DNA of 64,000 nt from Lunularia cruciata (lineage: Eukaryota > Streptophyta > Marchantiopsida > Lunulariales > Lunulariaceae), in assembly GCA_948567375.1 (NCBI GenBank), contig OX419757.1:620001-684000 (forward strand), written 5' to 3'. Positions 21,690 through 33,134 of the stretch are shown one piece after another. Numbering within the stretch: the stretch's first letter is position 1; the number at the start of each line of letters is the position of its first letter. The notes beneath the pieces are model-generated. The model was not told the origin of the DNA. It saw only the letters and a program-made list of their open reading frames with translations, and made no database searches. The translations under genes were made by a program, and so were the position numbers.

Positions 21690-23440
21690 GACAAAAAAGA
21701 GAAAAAGAGTTTTGGCTTTGAGACAAAGCTTGAGCCGGATAGGGAAGGAAGGGGGTTTTGGCTGGGACATGACAAAAGTGGTTTTGGAAGAAGAGATCTT
21801 GCTGATGACAGGACAGGAGTAAGGGGTTTTAGTAGGGGATTTTGAAGGAAAGCCTGGAAAGAGAGAGGACCAGGGCAATAAGGGTCAATGAGGAATGCTC
21901 AAGAGAAAGGTCTTGTTGGAGATAAGAATTAAAGATGTTGAGAGAGAAAGCTTTGAGAGTTCTGGCTAATGGGTGATGACAAATGAGTTAGGGTGTTGAG
22001 AGAATGTTCGAGAGGAGAGCTTGCTGAATCAGTGACAAGGCAGTAAGGGAAAGGTTTTTGAGAGAAGACCAGCACCTACATTGAGAGTTTGGACAAGAGG
22101 TCACAAAGGAAGGATTGAAGGTTTTCTCGAGGAGTAACAGAATAGGTAGAAAGAGAGGAATGCTAATGACGGGAGATCTTGCTGAAATGAGGATGGACAA
22201 TTGAATGTGAGTTTAGGGATGACTTCAAAAGAGAGTTTGGCTGAAGAGTGGATAATTAGTGACAAGAGAGAGAGGAGTGCTGATGATAGGAGATCTTGCT
22301 GAAAGGAAGATGGACAGTCAAATGTGAGTTTAGGGAGGACTTCAAAAGAGAGTTTGGCTAAAGAGTGGATAATTAGGGTGACTAAATAAGAAAATTTCTT
22401 GAGGAGAAGAGCTCAAAAGCAGAGTCTGGACAGGGGGACCTTTGAGGGGAAGGTTTGGACTAATGAGGGAGACTGAAGGAGAGGAACTGTGAAGAAGACT
22501 TATCAAAAGACCAGGGAGAAGTCATTGAAGAAAACACAGAAGGAGTTCAAACAAGAGGAACAAGGAATTTTACCAAAGGGATAGCTTGTGGTCTAATGGG
22601 ACTGAAGGGGAGAAAATTCTTAGGAAGTTGAAGATAGGACAGGGGCATTTTCCTGAATGTTGTTGGAAAGTGTGAAGAGCAAGGAGAGATGTTCTCACAA
22701 AATGTGGAGGCTGGACAAAGGGAGTCTTTCTCAAATGTTGGCTTGAGAGTGTGTTGATAGGACAAAAGAGATTTCACAGGAAGTAGGCTTACTAAGAGTG
22801 TTGATAGGAGAGAAAATCTTGAATTTGAAGACAAGACAGAGTGCATTTTCTCAAATGTTGCTTGAGAGTGTGAAGAGCAGGGAGAGAGGTTTCTCACAAA
22901 ATATGGAGGCTGGACAGAGGGAATCTTTCTTGAATGTTGGCTTGAGAGTGTGAAGGCTAGATAGGGGGACCTTTTCTTGAAGGTAGGCTTGAGAATGTGT
23001 TGACAGGAGAGAAAATTCTCATGAAGGAGAAGGTCTGGATAGAGTAGCAATTTCTAGAACGTAAAGGCTATGTAAGAGTGTGAAGCTTGGTAGGAGATGA
23101 ATCGAATGTAGGCTGAGCAGGAGTGAACAGACCAAGGACAAAGAAGGAATGAATCAAAGGCTGTGAAGAATTGGGGCAAGACATGGAGAAGGAAGAGGAA
23201 TTTTGAATATGAAGAGCTTTGAGGAGAGGATTGGACAAAGAGGTAAGAGGAGGGGAAAACCTCAAAGTTGGTTTGGTCTGATTTGAGCGGAGTTGAATCT
23301 GGGTACATCAGGACCTTAGGCCATGATGTGACAGAGGAGGAGAGGAATTTTTCCAATAGAATTTGTCTGGACAGTGAAAGAGGAAGATGGCAACTTTTTT
23401 GCAAATGGAGTGTTCTAAACTAGTCATGTAAGAGAGAGAG
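21690..23440. repeat. G/A-rich minisatellite with nested tandem duplications
   Basis: The plus strand is rich in G and A over 1.7 kb and built from related blocks (GAGAGTTTGG, AGTGTGAAG, GGAGAGAAAATT). Two clear duplications are a 117-bp unit (GAGATCTTGCTGAAA at 22173 and 22290) and a 199-bp unit (GTGTGAAGAGC at 22670 and 22869). The minus strand is open in one frame over 23404-22547 except for one stop at about 23051. It would encode a Ser/Pro/Leu-rich protein repeating T-F-E-K and P-C-S-S-H blocks. I see no domain; strand bias in stop codons of purine-rich DNA explains the open frame. Confidence 0.7.
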
Positions 23441-24019
23441 AGAACGTGTTGGAGACCAAGATTGGATTTGGCTGTATATGTTCCTTTCCCTTGTTTATCT
23501 GATAGCTGATCAAAGCTTAGGATAGTTCAGTGTGTTAGCTAGAACTGGATGCTTTTTTCAAGTGGCTTATAAATATTGAGACAAGGGTGTGATGAAAACT
23601 GAGTGGCTTGTGGATGAATGTATTCATTGTGAACTATGAGTAGTGTCAAGGAGAATGACTCCATTCTCAGAGCTTCCAGTCTGGTACGTGTAGACAGATC
23701 AAACCGCTGATCTGCTTGCTCTGAAATGAGTATGGCCTTAGCTCGTGTACTGCCAAACAAACCCATCTGATCCATAAACCTCAAACCCCAAATGTAATAA
23801 AACAGGAACAGGCCTTAAAGGTATATGACGACTAAAGTTAGCCCAAGAAGCTCAACATGATAGCCCTAGGAAGCAGCTACAAATAGAGAAAACTGCAGAT
23901 AAATTGCTCCATCATAGGAGGAAGCTACAATTGGATGAAAGATTAGAACTTGGAACAATTTTTGAGATAACTTACAATTCACCAACGATTAGGACAACCT
24001 AAGCACAAGCAGCCAAGTG
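23441..24019. other. Unassigned segment between minisatellite and methyltransferase
   Basis: Holds a TATA-like TTATAAATATTG near 23567-23578 and a short minus ORF at 23539-23784 with no recognised domain. It could be an LTR or promoter of a further element, but no TG...CA ends or primer-binding site were found. The stretch next to 24020 is the expected 3' end of the methyltransferase reading. Confidence 0.3.
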
Positions 24020-24900
24020 CCCAGCGTACTCCCAAGACCATCCAACCCCCTCAACACCACTCTTTCTCATTGGTATTTGGCTCCACCAATTGTTGTAATT
24101 ATAGGTCTTAATCTAGTCTAATATCTCCTTGAAAAGCATGGGAGCTTGGGAAACGCATAAGTGTGGGTAAAGCGGCTTTGGGCTATCCAGCAAGGTTCAC
24201 CATTACCATAGGAGATCTAACACCATTTGAGACTATCAAACAATAACCAAAATATTATCAATGATAAGGTGGTCTAGTCTTTGAATCCCATCGTAAGCAT
24301 GTTGAGGAACCTCTCTAGGTAAGAAGTTTGTTCATCAAAGACAAAGACAAAGATGATGAGCCCATGATCCCACTCTAGCTTCATCCAACAACACAACAAG
24401 TCCCATCCAAGAATGGACCTAATGTGTACTCTCCACTACCCGTGTACAAGAATCATCCATCAAAAGGACATTCTCCAAAATGAAGAATGGAGAAATGGAT
24501 TGATGAACCTAGAGATGTTATACTATATCTAACATCTCCCAAAACACACCAAAATGGAGATCTTGTAGACATTGACCTCAACTAACATGGGTATATCCTT
24601 AACATAGCCATCCATAAATCACCAAATGAATGGGACCATTTTTCTTCAAATCTTGTGCCCTAGCAAGAAAATATTTGATAGGAGGTTCTTTTGATAGCCC
24701 TTGACTATTGATATCTATTAGAACTCAAGATACTTATAGGCCAAGTATGCCACATGATGTAGAGAGATTTGCCTAACAATCTCATCTCTTCAAATACAAG
24801 TATCTCCATACTTGTATACCTGCTTGTAGTATGGCAACTAGTCTAGTGCTAATCCCACCAAACCACTCCAATAGACATACTCCCTCTATTGGATATGTCC
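24020..24900 (-). pseudogene. Cytosine-5 DNA methyltransferase domain carried by the family-2 retroelement
   Basis: Read on the minus strand, conserved C5-methyltransferase motifs occur in canonical order and spacing. Motif I is F-G-G-I-S-T at 24854-24862 and just below, after C-L-L-E-W and before L-V-A-I-L-Q-A-G (SAM binding). Motif IV lies 83 codons later at 24596-24613 as G-W-L-C-stop-G, where the family has P-C-Q; the nucleophile Cys remains. Motif VI is E-N-V at 24467-24475, 44 codons on. A motif VIII-like A-R-V-G-S-W-A-H-H is at 24353-24379. These all share one frame. After a frameshift come P-K-A-A-L-P-T-L-M-R-F-P near 24140-24182 and E-P-N-T-N-E-K-E near 24060-24083. Stops are many, so it is inactive here. 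Such proteins transfer methyl groups to cytosine in DNA. Its place between gag and RT on the same strand suggests it was part of the element, not a host gene. Confidence 0.85.
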
Positions 24901-25560
24901 AAGCAATAGGTGTTGTATCTAAAGGTGAGATGATAATAGACTATGGAGGCTCATCCTCACACTAGTCTCTTGGAAGTGCAAAGGCTCCACTCTAAACGTG
25001 TTGCACCAACTAATATGTATGCTACTACAATACCTCCTCAAAACTCCATAATGGAACATCCAAGGTGGATAGAATGATACCATTTGTACTCCAAATCCAG
25101 GTGATCTCCTTTGGTCATGGAGTATCTTCTACATCCATATTCCTCTCCAATAAGTCACTAGGCCAAGTAATGGAACCACTAAAACTTGAAATTGATACCA
25201 TGGTCCTTGATAGTAGTGAGCCAAGACTACCACTACTAAAACGTATTGGTAGGCAACATATCCGTCCCTCACCTATTGCCAACCTAGTCTATAAAGGGTT
25301 ATCTCTTCCCAATAGTCAATATTGAAACTCATGGATTATAACCACCCTACTCCACCAACTAGCACATCATATGACTCTACTATAGTTGTAATGGCATGAG
25401 CTCTCATCACAAAGCTATCAATTGCTGATCGGGCTAAATATGGATAATGAGCTTTCCACATGTGATATATCATGTAGACCACCCCGTAGAGATATCTACA
25501 TCTAAAATGGACACCTCTCCACATTGGTCTTTTGTAGCTCAAGACCAACAACTACTACCT
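24901..25560 (-). pseudogene. Conserved-looking coding remnant upstream of the methyltransferase domain
   Basis: The minus strand at 25336-25551 is open and reads ...A-R-S-A-I-D-S-F-V-M-R-A-H then V-E-S-Y-D-V-L-V-G-G. After a stop it continues with D-Y-W-E-E and Y-R-L-G-W-Q near 25260-25320. It lies in a different frame from motif I of the methyltransferase, but directly upstream on the same strand. I remember similar blocks preceding methyltransferase domains in repetitive plant polyproteins, but cannot name the domain. It may be a target-recognition or linker part. Confidence 0.5.
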
Positions 25561-26399
25561 TTCCCAACATAAGGAGTTATGCACCAAAGTCTAATAAGAC
25601 ACTCTTATGGTGTATAGACTTTCCGTAAAGGTCACACCAAATGGAAAATCCCCCTTTGGTTATTCAATAAGACAACTCCATATGTGAATTGAGTTTGCTC
25701 AAAGGTAGGTCTAGCTGATAACTCTTCCAACCTAACTATTGTTGCCTACCATAAACCATTGGTTGTTAAGTAGATCCCATGCTCCTCAACCAAGTCAACT
25801 CCAATATCAACCATGTCTACTCTAGAAGAAAGACATCATCTTTACTCTCACAAAGTATGGTAGCCCATTAGAACATTGGAGCTAGGTCAACTCTTAATGT
25901 AAATATGGCATTGGTTGGGAACAAAGGGAAGCATATAATCAATTGAGCCATTCTTATCATCATGCTAGACTCAATCTATGTAGTAGTAGGTGGATAATTA
26001 GTATCTAGTCTATCATGCACTCCATCACCATTTACCAGATCTGCACTTAGATGTTTAAGAGCCATGGATGTCATCTGTAGTGCCTCAAGAGTATGAAAGA
26101 CTAGGGAAGTCTGACTTATCTACCAATCTCTCCTCTTTGTAGGTCCAATTCCATTGATGCTCCTCTAGTCTCTAAATCATGTACTACACTCCTAGTCATT
26201 ATGGAAAATACATCTACTTGTGCATTTTTCCATACATAAAGTCCAAGACATTTCTATCACCAACATAAGAGGTGGAAGCCTCAACACCCAAATTTGATCT
26301 CCTCTAAGCTATGACCATGCTAGCTAATCTCTGCTCCAATTGCTCAATCTGAATAGCTATGGTTATATCAAAAGCAAGAGCATGTATTATGCCTCTACC
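25561..26399 (-). other. Decayed coding region between gag and methyltransferase of family 2
   Basis: Minus-strand reading is broken by many stops. Near 26380-26450 it reads R-G-P-T-L-G-R-G, a gag-to-protease type linker right after the zinc knuckles. A protease would be expected here, but no clear D-T-G or D-S-G was found. Confidence 0.35.
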
Positions 26400-27480
26400 A
26401 AGTGTAGGTCCTCTACCTCATCTTCCATGACTTGAAGCTTTTCTACTACTTGCATAACAACCCTATCACTTTGTAACTTTGGGTGAAGGTTAGAGCATTG
26501 GTCACTAATGTGACCAAATCTATGGCAATGTCACATTGTCTTTGCACTAGCTATGATTTACCAAAGGGATCATCTCCACTACCTTGAGTGCAGTCTCTCT
26601 TGTGATGAGGTCCACCACAAGTCCAACAAGAAACACCACCACTCATTGGCTTCTATTGATCTAACAATGAAGGTAAGGATCTAGTTACACTAGACCCTCC
26701 ACTTGTTCCATAAGATATAGGCTCTCCATTTTGCTCTTAGAAGCTAACATGGTGTGGTGCAATCTACTACACTCTAGAAGAAGTAATACATGTAGATGAG
26801 ATCTCCTTACCAAATCCAGATATCACCACTCTCTCCTCCACCATGTTGAGCTCAAATGTGCTTTCCAAACTAAAGACCATTGCCAAAGTAGGTAAGTTAG
26901 TCTCTAACAACATAGCATCACATACTTTATGTTGCAACTCCATGTCCAAGATCCTATATCAAAGTTGGACTACATGAGCCTCAATAACTCCTTGAGTGAA
27001 ATTGATCAGCCATCTCATGTGGGTGTATGCTTTGCATCGACTCTCTTTAGCTTTCCATTTGAACTCATTGACAAGCTCTTCAGCTTGTCAGTCTACACTC
27101 TTTGGTAGTTCTACCTCAAGCACAAGAAGAACTCCACCATGGATTTAAACCCCAATACTTCACCACCCCTATAGTGGTACCCCCACTCATAGTAGCAAAA
27201 TCTCCAACTAGTACACCTCTACTAGATACACCAACTCTAATAGAGCTAGAACTCATGAGTATTGTTGATCTACCCCTAGCAACCAAGCCTAAATGATAGA
27301 GATATAGCTCAAAGACCAATATTATCTCCATAGCTCAATCTCCTTGAAGTGGGCTCTCCTTAACTCATGATAATCATACATTGGTGGACCCTCCAAGTGT
27401 TGAAACAACCATTCCCATGCCATGAAGGGTATGAATAAAGTCATATTCTGCATTTGTTTTAGATCACACTAACTATCAAA
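26400..27480 (-). pseudogene. Gag of the family-2 element, with two zinc knuckles
   Basis: On the minus strand, capsid-like sequence near 27330-27420 reads W-L-F-Q-H-L-E-G-P-P-M-Y-D-Y then L-R-R-A-H-F. Two zinc knuckles follow: C-W-T-C-G-G-P-H-H-K-R-D-C near 26590-26630, and C-H-R-F-G-H-I-S-D-Q-C near 26480-26515, whose first Cys has been lost. Gag packages element RNA in virus-like particles. Stops and frameshifts are frequent. The plus-strand ORFs here are shadows. Confidence 0.7.
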
Positions 27481-28212
27481 CTCATGGATGAATCATCCAG
27501 TTTAATGATATACATTGTACCAAAGTAGCACTTGGAACCTTTGGAGGCCCTATAAATCTTGTCCATGATTCACAACAATGGTATGAACGCACCAAGCTCT
27601 TGTTTCAAACCCCAAATCAGAGTCAATCTCGTCTCTCATTGGGACCTAAGATACAAGTTGATATCAAACACTATTCTATGTAAACCCATTGTGTATTATA
27701 GCAATATCTCTTTTGAAATCCCCAAAGAATTTCATCGTGACAATGTAACTCAAACCATAATTGTAACCACCACAAGTACCCCACCAAGGATCACCACTAA
27801 GTGCTACCACCAACTAAAAACTACTCACTAATGTAGCTCTAACTACAACAACTATACTAGGAGAAAGGGTGACTTGTAACCTACCATCATAACATGTACT
27901 CTCACGGTTTGCCAATCATTACTTCTTGCCTCACCAAAGAGAAACAAAGGTAGTTTGACTAGTCATCACTCTAACCTCATTATTGAGAGCACACCATAGC
28001 ACCAATGCTCTAAAGTCAAGGCACCTCACACTAACATGGTGCATAGAAAGGAAGTAGAGAATAAAGGGAGTCCAATCACAAGAAGTATAAAAAAACCTTT
28101 AATTTCATAAATCAACACCTGATTAACTCTGCCACCATTTGGCATTTGATACAATAGGAGTGTCTACCTACTATTAAGTTACCAAAATCACCAAAGATGA
28201 GATCAAACTACC
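27481..28212 (-). other. Upstream part of family-2 gag/leader, interrupted by the 28213 insertion
   Basis: No confident reading. Position and strand suggest the N-terminal gag or leader of the family-2 element. It resumes at 32872 after the inserted element. Confidence 0.35.
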
Positions 28213-28718
28213 TGTAATAATATGGAGTTTACAAGTAAGTTAGTCATGACTAAGAAAGTAGCAAATAGGCCAAATTAGCCAAGAGTTATAAAAATATTCT
28301 AAAAAAATCTAAGAAACTACTTGGTACCTTCCAAGTATTGGGTAATGTGTATACAAAGTGACAACTTCTAGGAGGAGGTTTCTTTGGAAGCTTCATGGCT
28401 AGTAGAACTTGCACACTAAATAAGTAGCTTCTAGAAAGAAGCTTCTTGGGAAATTTCTGACTAGTTTAGCATGCACGGCAAGTAGACGGCTTCTAGAAGG
28501 AAGATTCTTGAGAAACTTCTTGGTTATCTTAGCTTGCACTCCAAGAAGATGTCTTTTAGGAAACTTCTTGAGAAGCTTCTCAAGAGTCTTGTATCCTCCC
28601 TATAAATACCAAAGCCCAAGCTCATGCTAGGCATTCAAAGTTTCTCGCATTCAAGAGTCCCAATGTGATTTTTCCCTTTGAATTTCCATTCTCCTATTTC
28701 TCTCCTTGATCTTTTACA
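28213..28718 (+). repeat. 5' LTR of the 28213-32871 element
   Basis: 506 bp, TGTAATAATATGG to CTTTTACA, with TATA box CCTATAAATA near 28600-28610. U3 has CTTCTAGAAAGAAGCTTCTTG-type heat-shock-element-like blocks between about 28370 and 28580. Confidence 0.92.
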
Positions 28719-28734
28719 TTGGTATTAGAGCAAG
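28719..28734 (+). other. Primer-binding site of the 28213-32871 element
   Basis: TTGGTATTAGAGCAAG directly follows the 5' LTR and is complementary to the 3' end of initiator tRNA-Met with one change. Confidence 0.88.
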
Positions 28735-29199
28735 AACTGGATGGAATTTATAGACCACCAAATCTATTAGTCAAACCATTGGGGATTTTGTGTTTGTATA
28801 ATACCCAAACATCATTTGATACAATTCATTATTTCATACTTTGGGTATAACTTTTTGAATGTGATCATTGTGTCCTATGAACCCTTGGTATTTTTGATTG
28901 TAACTTATGGAGAATGGTGGACTTGATGCATCTTTGTGTTAATTTAGATAAATTGTAGGTAATTTGATAGAGTAGTAGCTATGGCAACAATACCCAAAGT
29001 TGTCATTTGTATGCAACAACAAATCAAGCACCTTACTTGATTGATGAAAGAACAAGATCATCAGCAACAAGAGCACATAGAGAGCACCATTTTGAGAAGG
29101 AGAAGAGAAAATCTGATTTCCAAAACCCAAGGTATTTGAATGTAAGAATCTCTTAGGCACAATGGAGAATTTTATATTTTTTGTGAATGTTATTTTGAG

Positions 29200-29830
29200 A
29201 CTAAAAATCTTCAAGATATGTGGAAAGATATTCTCTTAGCTTCAATCCAATTAGATGGAGCGGCAAAACTATGGTGGCGGTTCCAAGTGGACCAAGCTGA
29301 ATGGTAGTTTGTTGTGCCAATCTTGACATAAGAAGAATTCAAGAGAGCAATAATTGAGCATTTCCAAGCTATAAATGCCATATGAGCAACATGAGATAAG
29401 TTGGCAGAGTCAAAATAGATTGGTTTTATAAGAAGACCTATCATGCAATTCTAGAACACCATTATGCATATTCCAGATATATTGAATGGTGAAGCTCTGG
29501 ATTGATTTGTGAGGAGCTTGAAGTCATAAACCAAATTGGAAGTGACCATACAAGAGCCAAAACACTTGAAGGAAGCCATGCAATTGGCTAAGTGCTTTGA
29601 CTCTTTGGTTGAGACTACTTGATCTTGGTCTCAACCTTCACAAAACCTACCAACACATTACACATAGGTGGAAGAAATGGCACCAATGGAGATTGATGTC
29701 ATCCAACGGAGACTACTTAGCATGATAGAATAGGAAAGATTATGACAAAATGATGGTTACTTTTATTGTTGCTAAATTGGACATCATATTGTTGGATGTC
29801 CACACAAGAATGGGAAACCTTGACAAATTG
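29200..29830 (+). pseudogene. Gag of the 28213-32871 element
   Basis: The plus-strand reading has W-K-D-I-L-L-A-S-I-Q-L-D-G-A-A and L-W-W-R-F, the capsid helix motif of Ty3 gag. It then has E-E-F-K-R-A-I-I-E-H-F, and a zinc knuckle C-C-stop-I-G-H-H-I-V-G-C-P near 29765-29805, where a Gln codon CAA has become TAA. Several further stops are present. Confidence 0.8.
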
Positions 29831-29989
29831 CCTAAATAGAGTCTGTCAAGCATAATGATCAAGGAATTGAGGAATCCAAACATTGAGAAATTTTGAGCTA
29901 CCTATTGAGAACTTGATTATTTCCACTGGGATTGAAGGCTCGACTTATGCAAGTTTGCTTCACTTGCAAGATATGATATTTGATCAGGG

Positions 29990-30290
29990 TTGTAGGATTT
30001 GGTTGATTTTAGAAGTTCAAAGAATTGCATGTCTATGCAATTAGCAAAGGAATTAAGTATTCCTATCAAGCCAATAATTGAAAGCAGATTTATGATGGTG
30101 GATGGTATAAAGGGTTCTACATTCCATACCTCACATCTTGTTGCATTTAGGATTACAAATGAGTAATTGGAGTGTATGAGATTTGTAGTGGCACCTCTAC
30201 ACTATGATGTCATCCTAGGTTTGCCTTGGCTTGAATGTCATAAACTTCAATTTGATTGGATCCAATCACAAATTCAAGTACAACACCAAG
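29990..30290 (+). pseudogene. Aspartic protease region of the 28213-32871 element
   Basis: L-V-D-F-R-S-S-K-N near 30000-30030 stands where D-x-G-S is expected, with Gly changed to Arg. It is followed by C-M-S-M-Q-L-A-K-E-L, and by V-I-L-G-L-P-W-L at about 30205-30230, the conserved second half of retropepsin-like domains. Confidence 0.65.
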
Positions 30291-30489
30291 GTAGGAATTT
30301 CCAATTAGTTTTTTTGGTAAGACACCTAAGAACAGTCAATCCCAAGATGAGAAGTTTGTCAATAAAGCAACCATAGAGCAAGCTTTGGAGGAAGATGACC
30401 TTATTTTTGTGGTGTGGATCAACCTACTATGCATGGAGGATCTGATGAGGGTTAGAAGCCTCATCAAGCAATGGTTGATCAAATAGGTT

Positions 30490-30680
30490 AGGAGTTTGTG
30501 GATATGTTTCCAAATGATCTACCAAAGGAATCACCCTTAGATTGTGGTATGCCCTTCAAGATTGAGTTATTGCCGAGAAGTACTCTAATAGTTTTCATGG
30601 ATCAAATGCATAAGGTGTTGGATGGGCTATTGGACTGGTCCGTGGTGTTCTTGGATGATATTTTAAAAATTTTGAATGGA
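30490..30680 (+). pseudogene. Truncated reverse transcriptase of the 28213-32871 element
   Basis: The RT N-terminus (F-P-N-D-L-P-K-E-S-P) reaches about 30590. It then jumps straight to D-Q-M-H-K-V-L-D-G-L-L-D and V-V-F-L-D-D-I-L. The segment with the first catalytic Asp is gone, roughly 300 bp by comparison with the family-1 element on the other strand. Confidence 0.75.
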
Positions 30681-31039
30681 GAGTACTATATGATATTGAT
30701 GATCATGCAAACCCATTCATAAACCAATCATGAACCCTTGCTATGGAGATTACATTTGGAACACATGAAGAGTTGACATCATCAATGGGAGGAACAACTA
30801 TAGTTTTTGACCTCAAACTTGAGTACAAGCTCCATAGTTTCCATGTAATCTCTAATGCCCTATCATGATGACCTAATTTGAAGTCTCTTCCTCTCATCAC
30901 GGTGGCAATACAACATTGTCAATTGATTCCAAGGTCCAAGTCAAGTTTAGGACCACTTTACAATAAGACCAAATCTTTCAAATGGTACAAGGTCATCTTG
31001 TCAATCATGACAAGGTATACAAAACCTTTTCCTTCAAGA

Positions 31040-32130
31040 AAAGCATTCTATTATGGGGGAACCGGATCTAAGTTCCAGCCAAGGGTGATCTACAACTTGG
31101 CTACCTTCAAGAAGCCCATGACTTACAAATTGTTGGTCATGTGGGTATGGAAAAGACCTTGGGTACCCTACAAAGCCAATGGTGGTGGACCAACATGGCA
31201 TGAGATGTTTGAGAGTTTTTTTGATCTTGTGAGAGGCTGCCAACACAACAAGGCCAACAACCATATACCAAGTGGATTCCTTTAACCACTACTCATCCCA
31301 TCTACTTGATTGAAACACATGAGCTTAGATCTTATCACATCCTTGCTTGAGACAAAACACGATCATATAATAATTGTGATGTTTATGGATAAACTTAGTA
31401 AGATATCTATTTGGCACCAATCTTTGATATAGTGGATGCTCTAACATTGGCCTAAATCTACTTTGGCAATGTCTTCAAGCATCATGCCTTGTGTACTCAT
31501 CTCCGACTGCAATCCTCATTTTGCCCAAAAAATTTGGCAAGTTTTCTTCCATATACTCGGCACCAAGCTTGCTTTGTCCACGACCTCATCCTCAAACTGA
31601 TGGACAAACCAAATGTGAAAATTGCACCTTGGAGGATATGCTTCATGCTTTTGTCAATGTTCACTATACTAATTGAGATGAGTGTCTTGTAATTGTTGAG
31701 TTTGCATATAATATTTCCAAACATGCAAGCATCGGATTCTCTCTCTTCTTTCTTAATTTTAGCCAAGACCCACTTGTTTTGTTCCCTTCTTGCTCCTCCT
31801 CCATCTCATGTTCCTCATACTTCCACCTTTGTGATCACAATATCCCAATCCCTACAACAAGCTAAACCTCATCTCCTTGTTGCTCAAAATTGTTCAAAAC
31901 AATATGTGGACCAAAATCATTATGATCTCACTTTTCAACTTGGTGATAAGGTCATTCTTTCTTCTAATAACCTACTCCCCCTACTTGATACCCAAGTTTG
32001 CAAACTTGCTCTTAATTGGATAGGTCCATTTGATGTCACCAAATCATTTCTCTTATTGCTTATCAACTTGCGTTGCCTTCTCATATGCACATCCACCTTG
32101 TCTTTCACATTTCTAAGTTGAAACCCTTTA
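31040..32130 (+). pseudogene. Integrase of the 28213-32871 element
   Basis: Readable parts are P-Q-T-D-G-Q-T-K-C-E-N-C-T-L-E-D-M near 31590-31640, where the catalytic Glu expected after D-G-Q-T is Lys. Then come F-A-Y-N-I-S-K-H-A near 31700 and the C-terminal stretch L-V-A-Q-N-C-S-K-Q-Y-V-D with N-W-I-G-P-F-D-V-T at 31880-32040. Frames change several times. Confidence 0.8.
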
Positions 32131-32179
32131 TTTCTAATCCATCTTCCTTTTCCTCTCATATCTAATCCCCTCTTCCTAT

Positions 32180-32400
32180 TGTGCCTATCAACAATCATAG
32201 GAATATGAAGTTGATCATATCTTGGCATGTTACCACATTCAACGTGATTGCCAACAACATATTGAGTACAAGGTCCTTTGGAAAAGGTATCCCCTTCATG
32301 ATGCCACTTGGGAGCCTCTTTCTCATCTCTAGAATTCACAAATGGCTATCCAAGAGTTTCAAGCTTCCATGGCGACAAGGATATCACCAACTAGCAGTGG
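32180..32400 (+). pseudogene. Chromodomain end of the 28213-32871 element
   Basis: After the integrase tail the reading gives V-L-W-K-R-Y-P-type sequence with D-A-T-W-E-P-L-S-H-L, the chromodomain core that targets integration to marked chromatin. CAG in the following Gln codon has become TAG (near 32330). Confidence 0.7.
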
Positions 32401-32407
32401 TGGGATA

Positions 32408-32871
32408 TATAACAATATGGAATTTATAAATAAGTTAGTCAAGACTAAGGAAGTAGCAAATATGCCAAATTAGCCAAGAGCTATAAGAATATTCTAGAAG
32501 CATCAAGGAAACTACTTGGTACCTTCCAAGTATTGGGTAATGTGCATGCCAAGTGGTGACTTCTAGGAGGAAACTTCTTGAGAAGCTTGTGGCTAGCTTA
32601 ACTTGCACACCAAATAGGTAGCTTTTAGAAAGAAATCTCTTGGGAAGCTTACACGCCAAGTAAACAACTTCTAGAATGAAGCTTCACAATTAGTTTGGCT
32701 TGCATTCCAAGAAGATGGCTTTTAGGAAGTTTCTCAAGAGCCTTGTATCTTCCTTATAAATACAAAAGCCCAAGCTCATGCTAGGCATTCGCAGTTTTCC
32801 TCATTCAAGAGTCTCAATGAGATCTTGTCTTTGATCTTCCATTCTCATATTTCTCTCCTCATTCTTTTACA
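32408..32871 (+). repeat. 3' LTR of the 28213-32871 element
   Basis: 464 bp. The first dinucleotide has decayed from TG to TA; it ends TTTTACA. It is about 42 bp shorter than the 5' LTR because of small deletions in U3. Confidence 0.88.
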
Positions 32872-33134
32872 CTACCTCTTACTCAAAGCTGTATGTGTAT
32901 AGGTATCAATCGACTTGCTATTAGGACAACAACTTAAGGACTAGTTGGCTGAGGCACTAGTCTAGAAACTAAAGATATGGGATTCAAACCCTATTTTGCA
33001 CAATCTAGATAGGTGGATAGATTTTGCCAAATAATGACCAAAAACTCCTCTAAACTAGCTAGCTTCATGTCAACAAGTAGACTTGCTGGCCTTTCTAGGC
33101 CTCCATAGCCTCTCTAGTCTTGTATTGAAGCCCA

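Larger units (their letters stand above)
28213..32871 (+). mobile_element. Complete but internally deleted family-1 Ty3/gypsy element with perfect target duplication
   Basis: 5' LTR 28213-28718, primer-binding site TTGGTATTAGAGCAAG from 28719, 3' LTR 32408-32871. Direct flanks are CTACC at 28208-28212 and CTACC at 32872-32876, a perfect 5-bp duplication typical of Ty3 integration. Order inside: gag (29200-29830), protease region (29990-30290), RT remnant (30490-30680), integrase (31040-32130), chromodomain (32180-32390). The element is 4.66 kb. RT has lost most of its core: its N-terminal end near 30590 joins directly to the region just before V-V-F-L-D-D-I-L. It cannot move on its own. Confidence 0.93.

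Noticed and set aside
22547-23404. Long, nearly open minus-strand frame (about 285 codons)
   Set aside because: It lies in a tandem, purine-rich array whose composition avoids stop codons on one strand. The translation is low complexity with no domain.
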